Part shown: positions 43,844 to 54,439 of the stretch, one piece after another
How positions within the stretch are numbered: position 1 is the stretch's first letter
Layout: each line of letters opens with the position of its first letter
Source of the DNA: Amaricoccus sp.
GTDB lineage: Bacteria; Pseudomonadota; Alphaproteobacteria; Rhodobacterales; Rhodobacteraceae
DNA: 64,000 bases
Assembly: GCF_017995835.1 (NCBI RefSeq)
Contig: NZ_JAGOID010000001.1
Span: 18,205 to 82,204 of the forward strand
Direction: 5' to 3'
Notes under the pieces: generated by a model
What the model was told of the DNA's origin: nothing
The model's database searches: none
What the model saw: the letters and a program-made list of their open reading frames with translations, nothing else
Made by a program: the position numbers and the translations under genes

Positions 43844-46800
43844 ATGAAGACTTCGCGCGTCCGGAGCCTGACCACCACCAGTGCGCTCCCCCTCGTCCTG
43901 GCGTTCGCGGCCACGGCGATGGGGCCGGCGCCCGCGCTTGCGAACTGCACCACCTCCGGATCGACGACGACCTGCACCACGGCGAACCCGAACCCCTACA
44001 CCAGCACGGTGGGCGCCGGTCGTCCCACGAACAACCGGACGGTGGAGGTCCTGAACGGCGCGCAGATCCGCGTCACCAACCGCAATGCGATCAGCCTCGG
44101 CGACGGGGCGAACATCAACCTTCGCACCGGCTCGCTCGTGCGCTCGGACTCGAACTCCGGCTCGGGCAACTACGGCACCGGTCCGCAGGCGATCGAGTTC
44201 AACAGCAACGGCACGCTGCTGGTCGAGCAGGGCGCGCAGGTCATCATGCGCGGGACGAGCGGCCAGGCCGAGGCGGTCAACGTCCACGGGGTGGGCAACC
44301 GGATCGAGAACCACGGCCTGATCTCCGGCCAGCCGAGCGCGGCGCTGTGGTTCGAGGATCTGGTCACGTCCGGTCCCAAGAACGTCGTCGACAACTACGG
44401 CGCCATCGAGCGGCTCGACGGCGGCACGGTGATCGGGTCGAGCGGCGGCGCGGGCATCGACTTCTACAACCGCACCGGCGCACGGGTGCAGGGCAGCCTC
44501 GCCTTCTCCGACGGCAATGACAGCCTGTTCTTCTTCGCCGGATCGACCGTGACCGGCAACATCAACGGCGGCGGCGGGACCAACGCGCTGACGCTCGAAG
44601 GCGCGGCAGGGACGAGCGACACGCTCGCGGGCGCGCTCACGAACTTCCAGACGCTCACCAAGGACGGCCTTGGGCGCTGGACGATCACAGGGCCCCTGAC
44701 GGGCTTCCAGTCGACGACGGTGAACCAGGGCACGCTGGCGCTGACCGGCAACAACGTCAACTACGCCGCCGGCGTGCTCATCAACCCGCTCGGCACGCTG
44801 GAGGCGCGGGCGCAGAGCCTGCCCGAGCAGTCGAACCCGGTGAACAACGTCAACAACATCCGCAACAACGGCCGGCTGCGCTTCGCCCAGGACGACAACG
44901 GCACGTATCTCGGCCAGATCGTCGGCACGGGCGTCGTCGAGAAGACCGGCGCGGGCGTCACCACGCTCGCCCCCTCGACCCCGGCCGGCAACACCTACAC
45001 GGGCGGGACGCAGCTCAACCAGGGCACGATCGCGGTCTCGGCCAACAACGCGCTCGGCGCGGCGGCGGGCGAGCTCGAGTTCGACGGCGGCACGCTGCGC
45101 ACCACCGCCACCTTCACCATGGCGCGGCCGACCGAGCTCGAGGACGACGGCGGCGCGTTCGAGACGACGGGCGCGACGACGCTGACCGAGACGGGCCTCG
45201 TTTCCGGCATCGGCCGCCTGACCAAGATCGGCACGGGCACGCTCGCGCTCACCGGGAACAACACCTGGACCGGCGGCACGCAGATCGACACCGGCGCGGT
45301 GCGGGTCTCGTCGGACGCCAATCTCGGCGCAGTGACGGGCACGCTCGGGATGAACGGCGGCACGCTGCAAAGCACCGCCACCTTCGCCACGGCGCGCGCG
45401 ACCACGCTCGGCGCGAACGGCGGCACGTTCGAGACGCAGGCGGGGACGCTGACCCACAACGGCGACATCTCCGGGACGGGCGCGCTCACCAAGACCGGGC
45501 CGGGCACGCTCAGGCTGACCCAGTTCAACAGCTACGGCGGCGGCACGAACATCGACGGCGGCGTCGTGGAGATCACCACCAGCGCCAATCTCGGCGCGGC
45601 GGGGACGCCGCTCGGCTTCGACGGCGGCACGCTGCACAACGTCGCGAACGTGACGATGGCCCGCGCCACCACGCTCGACGCCGGCGGCGGCACGTTCGAG
45701 ACCGACGCCGGCACGACGCTGAGGCAGTCCGGCGCCATCACCGGCGCCGGCAGCCTGACGAAGACCGCCGACGGAACCATGGTGCTGACCGGCGCCGCCA
45801 CCCACACGGGCGGCACGACCATCGCCGCCGGCACGCTCCAGCTCGGCAACGGCGGCGCCGGCGGCTCGCTGTCCGGCGACATCGTCGACAACGGCACGCT
45901 GGTCTTCAACCGCGCCAACACCCTCGATGTCCCCGGCGTCGTCAGCGGCTCCGGCGCGGTCGTCCAGGCCGGAACGGGCTCCACCCGCCTCCTCGGAAAC
46001 AACAGCTATGCCGGGACGACCACGGTCCAAAGGGGCGGCCTCTACGTCAACGGCGTGCAGACCGGGCAGGGCGACACGGTGGCGCGCGCCGGCGCGACCC
46101 TCGGCGGGTCGGGCACGATCGGCGGGGCGGTGACGATCGAGAACGGCGCAACGCTGTCGCCGGGCGATCTCGGCGCCACCCCGGGCACGCTGACCGTGAC
46201 GGGCGACCTCGCGCTCCAGCCCGGCGCGATCCTCAGCTACAGCTTCGGCCAGGCCAATATCGCCGGGGGCGCGCTCAACGACCTGACCAATGTCGGCGGC
46301 GCGCTCGCCCTCGACGGCACGCTCAATGTCGTCACCACGCCCGGCGGCTCGTTCGACCCCGGCGTCTACCGGGTGTTCAACTATGCCGGCGCGCTGACCG
46401 ACAACGGGATGCAGATCGGCACGATCCCCTCGCCCGACTTCTACGTGCAGACCTCGGTGGCCAGCCAGGTCAACCTCGTGAACACCACCGGGCTGACGCT
46501 CAACTTCTGGGACGGCGACGCGGGGCCGAAGGACAACGGCGTCGTCAACGGCGGCGACGGAACCTGGCAGAACTCGGACGGCAACGATAACTGGACGGAG
46601 CTGACCGGCCTCGTCAACGCGCCGTTCTCCGACGGCTCCTTCGCCGTCTTCACCGGAGCGCCCGGCACGGTCACCGTCGACGACAGCCTCGGCGCGGTCA
46701 CCGTCTCGGGGATGCAGTACGCCGTGGACGGCTATGTCGTCATCGGCGACGCGATCACCCTCGTCGGCGCGCCCGACACGGTGATCCGCGTCGGCGACGG

Positions 46801-49800
46801 CACCGGCGCCGGCGCGGCGATGTCCACGACGATCTCCGCCGACCTGACCGGGACCTCGGGCCTGACCAAGACCGATCTCGGCACGCTCGTCCTCGACGGC
46901 GCCAAGAGCTATGTCGGCGCCACCTCGATCAACGGCGGCGTCGTCGAGATCGCCGGGGACGCCAGCCTCGGCACGGGCGACCTCGCCTTCGACGACGGCA
47001 CGCTGCGCACCACCGCGAGCTTCACGCTGGCGCGCACGACGACGCTGGGCGCGGGCGGCGGCACGATCGAGACCGAGACCGGAACGCTCGCCCATACCGG
47101 CGCGATCGGCGGCGCGGGCGGCCTGACCAAGACCGGCGCCGGCACGCTGACGCTGACCGGCGCCAATTCCTACGCCGGCGGCACTCAGATCGACGACGGC
47201 GTGGTCGAGATCGGGGCGAACGCCAATCTCGGGGCCGCGGCCGGGACGCTCGGCCTCGACGGCGGCACGCTGCGCAACACCGCCGACGTGGCGATGAACC
47301 GGGCGACGACGCTCGGGCTCGGCGACGGCGTCTTCGAGACCGCGGACGGCACGACCCTGACCCAGGCCGGCGCGATCTCCGGCGACGGCAGCCTCGCCAA
47401 GACCGAGGGCGGGACGATGGTCCTGACCGGCGACGCGACCCACGCGGGCGGCACCGCGATCTCCGAGGGGACGTTGCAGATCGGCGCGGGCGGAACCACC
47501 GGCACGCTCGCCGGCAACGTCGCGAACCACGGCGCGCTGGTCTTCGACCGCTCGAACGCGCTCGACATGGCCGGCCTGATCAGCGGCGCGGGCTCGGTCG
47601 TCCAGGCGGGGACCGGCGACACCCGGCTCCTCGGCGACAATTCCTACGAGGGGACGACGACGGTCGCGAGCGGCGGGCTCTACGTGATGGGCGACCAGTC
47701 CGCGGCGACGGGGGCGACGATGGCGCAGGCCGGCGCGACGCTCGGCGGCACGGGCCTGATCGGCGGCGGCGTGACCATCGCCGACGGCGCGACCCTCGCG
47801 CCGGGCGACGTCGGCGCGACACCGGGCACGCTCGGCATCGCCGGCGGCCTGACGCTCGGCGGCGGCTCGATCCTCGCCTACAGCTTCGGCCAGGCCAACG
47901 TGCCTGGCGGCCCGCTCAACGACCTGACCGAGGTGGGCGGCGACCTGACGCTCGACGGCACGCTCAACGTCGTCACCTCGCCCGGCGGCGCGTTCGACCC
48001 GGGCATCTACCGGGTGTTCACCTATGCCGGCGCGCTGACCGACAACGGGCTCGCCATCGGCACGATCCCGTCGCCCGACTTCTACGTGCAGACCTCGGTC
48101 GCGAACCAGGTCAACCTGATCAACACTTCCGGGCTGACGCTCACCTTCTGGGACGGCGACGCCGGCCCGAAGAACGACGGCGTCATCAACGGCGGCGACG
48201 GCGTGTGGCAGAGCCCGGCCGGCAACGATGACTGGACGAACGACAGCGGGGCGATCAACGCCCCCTGGACCGACGGCGGCTTCGCGATCTTCACGGGCGC
48301 GGCCGGCGACGTGACCGTCGACGACGGCCTCGGCGCGGTGACCGCGTCGGGGATGCAGTTCATCACCGACGGCTATGTGATCGCGGGCGATTCGGTCACG
48401 CTGGTCGGCGCGCCGGACAGCGTGATCCGCGTCGGCGACGGCACGGCGGCGGGCGCCGCGACCACGGCGACGATCTCGGCCGAACTGACCGGGGCCTCGG
48501 GCCTGACCAAGACCGACCTCGGCACGCTCGTCCTCGAGGGGGTGAACAGCTATTCCGGCGTGACGACGATCGAGGGCGGCGTGCTCGAGATCGCCGCGGA
48601 CGCGAGCCTCGGGACGGGCGGCCTCGCCTTCGATACCGGCACGCTGCGCACGACGGCGAGCTTCACGCTGCCGCGGGCGACGACGCTGGAGGCGGGCGGC
48701 GGCGTCATCGAGACGACGGCGGGGACGATCGACTTCACCGGCGTGATCGGCGGCGACGGCGCGCTGACCAAGACCGGCGCGGGCACGCTGGTCCTCGACG
48801 GCGCGAACACCTTCGCGGGCGGCGTGCAGGTCGACGAAGGCGTGGTCGAGGTGGCGGCCGACGCCGGCCTCGGCGCCGCGGCCGGGCCGCTCGGCCTCGA
48901 CGGCGGCACGCTGCGGGCGACGGCGAGCTTCGGCATGGACCGGGCGACGACGCTGGGCGCGAACGGCGGCACGGTCGAGACCGCGGCCGGGGTGACGCTG
49001 GCGCAGGCGGGCGACATCGGCGGGGCGGGGGCGCTGGCCAAGACCGGCGCCGGCACGCTGACCCTGACCGGCGACGCCGCCCATGCCGGCGGCACGACGA
49101 TCGCGGCCGGCGTGTTGCAGGTCGGCGACGGCGGCGCGACGGGCACGCTGGCCGGCGACGTCGTCAACGACGCGACTCTCGCCTTCGACCGCTCGAACGC
49201 GCTCGCCGTCACCGGAGCGATCTCCGGCACGGGCGTGGTGCGCCAGCAGGGAGCGGGGACCACCACGCTCTCGGGGGCCAACAGCTACGCCGGCGGCACC
49301 GAGATCCTCGCCGGCACGTTGCAGGTCGGGGCGGACGCCAACCTCGGCGCGGCAGCGGGGACGCTGCTGATCGACGGGGCGACGCTGCGCAACACCGCGG
49401 CGATGACGACGGCGCGGACGACGACGCTCGGCGCGGGCGGCGGCACGCTCGATACGGCGGCGGCGCTGACGCATTCGGGCGCGATCGGCGGCGCGGGCGG
49501 CCTGACCAAGACCGGCGCCGGCACGCTGACGCTGACCGGCGCGAACGCCTATGCCGGGCCGACCGCGCTCGACGCCGGCGCGCTCTACGTCATGGGCGAC
49601 CAGTCGGCGGCGACCGGCGCGACCACGGCGGCCACGGGCACGCGGCTCGGCGGCACGGGCACGATCGGCGGCGACGTGGCGATCGCCGACGGCGCGACGC
49701 TCGCGCCCGGCGGCGCCGGCGCGGCGCCGGGGACGCTGTCGATCGGGGGCGACCTCGGGCTCGTCGGCGGCTCGATCCTCGACTACAGCTTCGGCCAGGC

Positions 49801-52498
49801 CAATGTGGTCGGCGGCCCGCTCAACGACCTGACCGAGGTGGCGGGCGACCTCACCCTCGACGGCACGCTGAACGTGACGACCGCGCCCGGCGGGTCGTTC
49901 GACCCCGGCATCTACCGGGTGTTCGACTACGGCGGCGCGCTGACGAACAACGGGCTCGCCATCGGCACGATCCCCTCGCCCGAGTTCTACGTGCAGACCT
50001 CGGTGGCGAACCAGGTCAACCTCGTCAACACATCGGGACTGACGCTCACCTTCTGGGACGGCGACGCCGGCCCGAAGGACGACGGCGTCATCGACGGCGG
50101 CGACGGCGTCTGGCAGTCGAGCGCCGGCAACGACAACTGGACCGAGCAGACCGGCACGATCAACGCGCCGTGGCAGACCGGCGGCTTCGCCATCTTCATG
50201 GGCGCGGCCGGCGACGTGAGCGTCGACGACGGCCTCGGCGCCGTCGCGGCCTCCGGCATGCAGTTCATCACCGACGGCTACGTCGTCGCGGGCGACGCGA
50301 TCACGCTGGTCGGCGCGCCCGAGAGCGTGATCCGCGTCGGCGACGGCACGGCGGCGGGGGCCGGCGTGACCGCGACGATCTCCTCCGTCCTCGCCGGGGC
50401 GACGCGGCTGACCAAGACCGACCTCGGCACGCTGGTGCTCGACGGCGTCAACACCTATGCCGGCGGCACGGCGGTCGAGGGCGGCGTCCTCGCCGTCGCC
50501 GCCGACGCGGCGCTCGGCGCGGCCTCGGGCGGGCTCGGCCTCGACGGCGGCACGCTGCGGGCGACGGCGAGCTTCGCGACGGACCGGGCGACGACGCTGG
50601 GCGCGAACGGCGGCACGGTCGAGACCGGGGCCGGGGTGACGCTGGCGCAGGCGGGCGACATCGGCGGAGCGGGCGCGCTGGCCAAGACCGGCGCCGGCAC
50701 GCTGACCCTGACCGGCGACGCCGCCCATGCCGGCGGCACGACGATCGCGGCCGGCGTGTTGCAGGTCGGCGACGGCGGGACGACCGGTACGCTCGCCGGC
50801 GACGTCGTCAACGACGCGACGCTGGTCTTCGACCGCGCCGACGCGCTGGCGGTCGAGGGCGCGATCTCCGGCTCCGGCGTGGTGCGCCAGCAGGGAGCGG
50901 GGACGACCACGCTCTCGGGCGTCAACGCCTACGCCGGGGCGACGCTCGTGACGGCCGGCACGCTCCGGGCCGGGGCGGCGAACGTGTTCAGCGCCGCCTC
51001 CGCGCATGCGGTGGCCGGCGGCGGCACGCTCTACCTCGCCGACTTCGACCAGGAGGTGGCGGCGCTCTCCAACTCCGGGCGGGTCTCGCTCGGGCAGGTG
51101 GCGGGCACGCGGCTCGTCGTCGCGGGCGACTATGTCGGCGACGGCGGCGTGCTGCACTTCACGACGGAACTCGGCGACGACGACTCGCCGACCGACCAGA
51201 TGGTGGTGGAAGGCGACACGTCCGGAACCAGCGTCGTGGAAGTAGAGAACGGGAACGGCCAGGGAGCGCAGACCGTCAACGGCATCAAGCTGATCGACGT
51301 CGCGGGCGCCTCGGATGCGGAGTTCACCCTCGCCGGCGACCTCGTGGTCGGCGGCCGGCCGGCGGTGATCGGCGGCGTCTACGCCTACTCGCTCTACCAG
51401 GGCGGCGTCGCCACCCCGACCGACGGCGACTGGTATCTCCGCTCGCGGCCGGTGGGACCGGCCCCCGGCCCGGACGTCATCAACCCGGCGGTGCCGGTCT
51501 ACGAGGCATATCCCTACGCGCTCCTCGCGCTCAACAAGCTCCCGACCATGCAGGAGCGGATCGGCAACCGCTACTGGAAGGCCGGGGGCAATCCCGAGGC
51601 GCTCGCCGGGCAGGTCATGGCGGGAGACCGCCCGCTCGGCGGCGGCGGCCTCGTCGAGGAACGCCGGGCATGGGCGCGCATCGAGGGCACGCGCGCGAGC
51701 CTCGAGCCCGACGCCGCGCTCGGCACGCGGCCGACGTTCGACATGGACGTGTGGAAGGTGCAGGTGGGCATCGACCGCGAGGTGCGCGAGGTCGGGAACG
51801 GCCTGCTGGTCGGCGGGCTGAGCTTCAGCGCCGGCTCGGTCGACACCGACGTCTCGTCGCGCGACGGCCACGGCCGCATCGAAACCGACGGCTACGGGAT
51901 CGGCGGCAGCCTGACCTGGCTGCGCGACGACGACGTCTATGTCGACGGGCAGGCGCAGCTGATGTGGTACGACAGCGATCTGCGCTCGCACGAACTCGGC
52001 GATCTCGCCGACGGCAACGACGGGTTCGGCTACGCGCTCGGCGTCGAGGTGGGCAAGCGCATCGCCGCGAAGCCCGGCTGGACGCTGACGCCGCAGGCGC
52101 AGGTCTATTACTCGTCGGTGTCGTTCGACAGCTTCCGCGACCCCTTCGGCGTCCGGGTCGCGGACGACGACGGCGCGACCATGCCGCTGCGGCTCGGCCT
52201 TGCGGCCGACCGGGAGAAGGCCTGGCAAGGCAAGGAGGGCGACGCGCGGCGCAGCCATGTCTACGGGATCGCCAACGTCTACTACGACCTGATCGGCGAC
52301 ACCGAGGTCGTCGTCGCCGGGACCGGGCTCACCACCGAGGCCGACCGCGCCTGGGGCTCGCTCGGCGTCGGGGGAACCTACACCTGGGCCGACGGCAAGT
52401 ACGGGGTCTATGGCGAGGGGCTGGTGAGCACGAGCCTGGAGAACTTCGGGGATTCCTACGCCAACAGCCTCAGCGCCGGGTTCCGCATCGCCTGGTGA
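43844..52498 (+). CDS. Giant type Va autotransporter with repeated beta-helical passenger
   Basis: A 2884-residue surface protein. A signal peptide (residues about 12-33, ending APALAN) is followed by a passenger of roughly 2500 residues. The passenger is built from autotransporter-associated beta-strand repeats such as GALTKTGPGTLRLT and GGLTKTGAGTLTLTG. Larger modules recur three times (see separate entries). The last 280 residues (from about 51655) are the outer-membrane barrel, starting near ERRAWARIEG and ending SLSAGFRIAW with the aromatic C-terminus expected of BAM substrates. The ATG at 43844 has GGAGGGGAG upstream. Such proteins act as adhesins or surface layers; the receptor is unknown. 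It is followed by strong hairpins. Confidence 0.93.
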   Translation: MKTSRVRSLTTTSALPLVLAFAATAMGPAPALANCTTSGSTTTCTTANPNPYTSTVGAGRPTNNRTVEVLNGAQIRVTNRNAISLGDGANINLRTGSLVRSDSNSGSGNYGTGPQAIEFNSNGTLLVEQGAQVIMRGTSGQAEAVNVHGVGNRIENHGLISGQPSAALWFEDLVTSGPKNVVDNYGAIERLDGGTVIGSSGGAGIDFYNRTGARVQGSLAFSDGNDSLFFFAGSTVTGNINGGGGTNALTLEGAAGTSDTLAGALTNFQTLTKDGLGRWTITGPLTGFQSTTVNQGTLALTGNNVNYAAGVLINPLGTLEARAQSLPEQSNPVNNVNNIRNNGRLRFAQDDNGTYLGQIVGTGVVEKTGAGVTTLAPSTPAGNTYTGGTQLNQGTIAVSANNALGAAAGELEFDGGTLRTTATFTMARPTELEDDGGAFETTGATTLTETGLVSGIGRLTKIGTGTLALTGNNTWTGGTQIDTGAVRVSSDANLGAVTGTLGMNGGTLQSTATFATARATTLGANGGTFETQAGTLTHNGDISGTGALTKTGPGTLRLTQFNSYGGGTNIDGGVVEITTSANLGAAGTPLGFDGGTLHNVANVTMARATTLDAGGGTFETDAGTTLRQSGAITGAGSLTKTADGTMVLTGAATHTGGTTIAAGTLQLGNGGAGGSLSGDIVDNGTLVFNRANTLDVPGVVSGSGAVVQAGTGSTRLLGNNSYAGTTTVQRGGLYVNGVQTGQGDTVARAGATLGGSGTIGGAVTIENGATLSPGDLGATPGTLTVTGDLALQPGAILSYSFGQANIAGGALNDLTNVGGALALDGTLNVVTTPGGSFDPGVYRVFNYAGALTDNGMQIGTIPSPDFYVQTSVASQVNLVNTTGLTLNFWDGDAGPKDNGVVNGGDGTWQNSDGNDNWTELTGLVNAPFSDGSFAVFTGAPGTVTVDDSLGAVTVSGMQYAVDGYVVIGDAITLVGAPDTVIRVGDGTGAGAAMSTTISADLTGTSGLTKTDLGTLVLDGAKSYVGATSINGGVVEIAGDASLGTGDLAFDDGTLRTTASFTLARTTTLGAGGGTIETETGTLAHTGAIGGAGGLTKTGAGTLTLTGANSYAGGTQIDDGVVEIGANANLGAAAGTLGLDGGTLRNTADVAMNRATTLGLGDGVFETADGTTLTQAGAISGDGSLAKTEGGTMVLTGDATHAGGTAISEGTLQIGAGGTTGTLAGNVANHGALVFDRSNALDMAGLISGAGSVVQAGTGDTRLLGDNSYEGTTTVASGGLYVMGDQSAATGATMAQAGATLGGTGLIGGGVTIADGATLAPGDVGATPGTLGIAGGLTLGGGSILAYSFGQANVPGGPLNDLTEVGGDLTLDGTLNVVTSPGGAFDPGIYRVFTYAGALTDNGLAIGTIPSPDFYVQTSVANQVNLINTSGLTLTFWDGDAGPKNDGVINGGDGVWQSPAGNDDWTNDSGAINAPWTDGGFAIFTGAAGDVTVDDGLGAVTASGMQFITDGYVIAGDSVTLVGAPDSVIRVGDGTAAGAATTATISAELTGASGLTKTDLGTLVLEGVNSYSGVTTIEGGVLEIAADASLGTGGLAFDTGTLRTTASFTLPRATTLEAGGGVIETTAGTIDFTGVIGGDGALTKTGAGTLVLDGANTFAGGVQVDEGVVEVAADAGLGAAAGPLGLDGGTLRATASFGMDRATTLGANGGTVETAAGVTLAQAGDIGGAGALAKTGAGTLTLTGDAAHAGGTTIAAGVLQVGDGGATGTLAGDVVNDATLAFDRSNALAVTGAISGTGVVRQQGAGTTTLSGANSYAGGTEILAGTLQVGADANLGAAAGTLLIDGATLRNTAAMTTARTTTLGAGGGTLDTAAALTHSGAIGGAGGLTKTGAGTLTLTGANAYAGPTALDAGALYVMGDQSAATGATTAATGTRLGGTGTIGGDVAIADGATLAPGGAGAAPGTLSIGGDLGLVGGSILDYSFGQANVVGGPLNDLTEVAGDLTLDGTLNVTTAPGGSFDPGIYRVFDYGGALTNNGLAIGTIPSPEFYVQTSVANQVNLVNTSGLTLTFWDGDAGPKDDGVIDGGDGVWQSSAGNDNWTEQTGTINAPWQTGGFAIFMGAAGDVSVDDGLGAVAASGMQFITDGYVVAGDAITLVGAPESVIRVGDGTAAGAGVTATISSVLAGATRLTKTDLGTLVLDGVNTYAGGTAVEGGVLAVAADAALGAASGGLGLDGGTLRATASFATDRATTLGANGGTVETGAGVTLAQAGDIGGAGALAKTGAGTLTLTGDAAHAGGTTIAAGVLQVGDGGTTGTLAGDVVNDATLVFDRADALAVEGAISGSGVVRQQGAGTTTLSGVNAYAGATLVTAGTLRAGAANVFSAASAHAVAGGGTLYLADFDQEVAALSNSGRVSLGQVAGTRLVVAGDYVGDGGVLHFTTELGDDDSPTDQMVVEGDTSGTSVVEVENGNGQGAQTVNGIKLIDVAGASDAEFTLAGDLVVGGRPAVIGGVYAYSLYQGGVATPTDGDWYLRSRPVGPAPGPDVINPAVPVYEAYPYALLALNKLPTMQERIGNRYWKAGGNPEALAGQVMAGDRPLGGGGLVEERRAWARIEGTRASLEPDAALGTRPTFDMDVWKVQVGIDREVREVGNGLLVGGLSFSAGSVDTDVSSRDGHGRIETDGYGIGGSLTWLRDDDVYVDGQAQLMWYDSDLRSHELGDLADGNDGFGYALGVEVGKRIAAKPGWTLTPQAQVYYSSVSFDSFRDPFGVRVADDDGATMPLRLGLAADREKAWQGKEGDARRSHVYGIANVYYDLIGDTEVVVAGTGLTTEADRAWGSLGVGGTYTWADGKYGVYGEGLVSTSLENFGDSYANSLSAGFRIAW
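45970..46911 (+). repeat. Autotransporter passenger module, copy 1
   Basis: An approximately 940-bp coding module shared with 47610-48549 and 49520-50457. It runs from the segment ending RLLGNNSYAGTTTVQ, through LSYSFGQANI, FYVQTSVASQVNLV and FWDGDAGPK, to LTKTDLGTLVLDGAKSY. Boundaries are approximate. Confidence 0.85.
47610..48549 (+). repeat. Autotransporter passenger module, copy 2
   Basis: The second copy of the module, with RLLGDNSYEGTTTV, LAYSFGQANVPGGPLNDLTE, FYVQTSVANQVNLI and FWDGDAGPKNDG. It is closer to copy 3 than to copy 1 in the stretch PLNDLTEV and INTSGLTLTFWDG. Boundaries are approximate. Confidence 0.85.
49520..50457 (+). repeat. Autotransporter passenger module, copy 3
   Basis: The third copy, with LTLTGANAYAGPTALDAG, LDYSFGQANVVGGPLNDLTE, FYVQTSVANQVNLV and FWDGDAGPKDDG. 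The next 470 bases (50458-50925) also closely repeat 48790-49265, so duplication extended beyond the module. Boundaries are approximate. Confidence 0.85.
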
Positions 52499-52506
52499 TC
52501 CGCCCC

Positions 52507-52577
52507 GGGCCCGCGCCACGCGGGCCCGCCCGACCCACGAGGGGGCCGCGTCGCCGCAAGGCTGGCGCGGCCCCCTC
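52507..52577. terminator. Double hairpin terminator after the autotransporter gene
   Basis: GGGCCCGCG/CGCGGGCCC (52507-52527) is a perfect 9-bp stem with a CCA loop. GAGGGGGCCGCG/CGCGGCCCCCTC (52539-52577) is a perfect 12-bp stem. They lie between the convergent autotransporter and ABC exporter genes and probably stop transcription from both sides. No T tract is present. Confidence 0.65.
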
Positions 52578-52594
52578 CGTTCGTGGCGCCGGCG

Positions 52595-54439
52595 TCAACC
52601 GATGGCCGAGGGCTCGGGCGCCGATTCGGCCTCCTCGACGTGCTGGCGTCGCCACAGGCGGGCGTAGCGGCCGCCGAGGGCGAGGAGCTCGTCGTGGCGG
52701 CCGGCCTCCACCACCCGGCCGCCTTCGAGCACGACGATGCGGTCGGCCTCGACCACGGTCGAGAGCCGGTGCGCGATCACGATCACGCTGCGGCCGCGGC
52801 CCATGGCGGCGAGGCTCTCCTGGATCGCCCGTTCGGTCCCGGTGTCGAGCGCGCTGGTCGCCTCGTCGAGGAGGAGGATCGGCGGGTTCTTGAGCAACGT
52901 CCGGGCGATGCCGACCCGCTGTTTCTCGCCGCCCGAGAGCTTGAGGCCGCGCTCGCCGACGGTGGTGTCGTAGCCCTGCGGCAGCGAGGCGATGAAGTCG
53001 TGGATCGCGGCTGCCCGCGCCGCCGCCTCGATCTCCTCGCGGGTCGCGCCCGGCCGGCCGTAGCCGATGTTGTAGCCGATCGTGTCGTTGAAGAGCACGG
53101 TGTCCTGCGGGACCATGCCGATCGCCGCGCGCAGCGAGGCTTGCGTCACCGAGCGTAGGTCCTGACCGTCGATCAGCACCGCCCCGGAGGACGGGTCATA
53201 GAACCGGAAGAGCAGCCGCCCGACGGTGGACTTGCCCGAACCGGAGGGGCCGACCAGCGCCACGGTCTGGCCCGGCTCGACCACCAGCGAGAAGTCGCGC
53301 AGGATCGACCGCTCCGTTTCGTAGCCGAAGCTGACGTCGCGGAACTCGATCCGGCCCGCGCTGACGACGAGCGGCCGCGCGTCCGGCGCGTCGACGATCT
53401 CCGCCGGCTGCTCGAGCAGGTCGAACATCGCGCCCATGTCGATCAGCGCCTGGCGGATCTCGCGGTAGACGGTGCCGAGGAAGCCGAGCGGCAGGGTGAT
53501 CTGGAGCATGTAGGCGTTGACCATGACGAAGTCGCCGACGGTCAGCGCCCCGGCGTCGACGCCGCGGGCGGCCATGACCATCACCGCGACGAGGCCCGCC
53601 GTGATGATGAGCGTCTGCCCGGCGTTCAGCCAGGCGAGCGAGACCTGCGTCTCGGTCGCCGCCTCGGCGTAGCCCTCCATCGAGGCGTCGTAGCGCTCCG
53701 CCTCGCGTCGCTCGGCGCCGAAGTACTTCACCGTCTCGAAGTTCAGCAGGCTGTCGATCGCCTTCTGGTTGGCCTCGGTGTCGCGGGCGTTCATCCGCTC
53801 GCGGATCTTCACCCGCCATTCGGTGACCACGAAGGTGAACCAGACATAGACCGCGATCGTCGCGGCCACGACCGCCAGATACCAGACGTCGAAGGCGAAA
53901 AGGAAGATCACGCCGACGAGGGCCAGTTCGAGGACCAGCGGCACGATGGAGAACAGCAGGAACCGCAGCAGGAAGTCGACGCCCTTGACGCCGCGCTCGA
54001 TGACCCGGCTGAGGCCTCCGGTCTTGCGGGTGATGTGGTAGCGCAGCGACAGCGCGTGGATGTGCTCGAAGGTCTCGAGCGCGATGGCGCGCAGCGCGTT
54101 CTGCCCGACGCGGGCGAAGACCGCGTCGCGCAGCTGCGCGAAGGCGACGCCGAGAAAGCGCATCACCCCGTAGGCGAGCGTCAGCCCGACCGCGCCGAGC
54201 GCCAGCAGCGCGCCGGCCGATGCCCCGCCCGGCGCCGGCGCCAGCCCGTCGACCGCCTCCTTGAAGAGGAACGGCGTGACCACGGTCGCTCCCTTGGCGA
54301 CCAGAAGCGCCAGGATCGCGAGCACGACGCGGACCCGCGCCTCACGATCATCCTTTGGCCAGAGATGCGGACCGACCTTGTGGATGATCCGCCAGCCGGC
54401 CGAAGGCGGCTCGGCGCCCGTGGGCGGCAGGCCTGTCAT
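52595..54439 (-). CDS. Atm1-type ABC transporter (fused permease and ATPase)
   Basis: A 614-residue half-transporter. The membrane domain has six spans and the Atm1/HMT signature [19 protein letters not shown]. The ATPase has Walker [10 protein letters not shown], signature [16 protein letters not shown], Walker [13 protein letters not shown] and the H-loop VIAHRLSTV. The bacterial Atm1 relatives export glutathione-linked or heavy-metal compounds, so a role in metal or thiol homeostasis is likely. The ATG at 54439 is peculiar: its A and T are the terminal bases of repeat R1 (GGTATG on this strand), and no ribosome-binding site precedes it. The true start could lie further in, or the repeat may have replaced the original leader. 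Confidence 0.92.
   Translation of the reverse strand: MTGLPPTGAEPPSAGWRIIHKVGPHLWPKDDREARVRVVLAILALLVAKGATVVTPFLFKEAVDGLAPAPGGASAGALLALGAVGLTLAYGVMRFLGVAFAQLRDAVFARVGQNALRAIALETFEHIHALSLRYHITRKTGGLSRVIERGVKGVDFLLRFLLFSIVPLVLELALVGVIFLFAFDVWYLAVVAATIAVYVWFTFVVTEWRVKIRERMNARDTEANQKAIDSLLNFETVKYFGAERREAERYDASMEGYAEAATETQVSLAWLNAGQTLIITAGLVAVMVMAARGVDAGALTVGDFVMVNAYMLQITLPLGFLGTVYREIRQALIDMGAMFDLLEQPAEIVDAPDARPLVVSAGRIEFRDVSFGYETERSILRDFSLVVEPGQTVALVGPSGSGKSTVGRLLFRFYDPSSGAVLIDGQDLRSVTQASLRAAIGMVPQDTVLFNDTIGYNIGYGRPGATREEIEAAARAAAIHDFIASLPQGYDTTVGERGLKLSGGEKQRVGIARTLLKNPPILLLDEATSALDTGTERAIQESLAAMGRGRSVIVIAHRLSTVVEADRIVVLEGGRVVEAGRHDELLALGGRYARLWRRQHVEEAESAPEPSAIG

Noticed and set aside
43709..52519. 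An 8.8-kb open reading frame on the strand opposite the autotransporter gene
   Set aside because: Its product is Arg/Ala/Asp-rich with no signal, domain or ribosome site. It mirrors the codon bias and repeats of the real gene, whose product has clear signal, passenger and barrel.
50170..52893. Long Arg-rich frame overlapping the autotransporter 3' end on the same strand
   Set aside because: Shadow frame in GC-rich sequence: extreme Arg content and no recognisable features. It crosses the terminator hairpins into the next gene.
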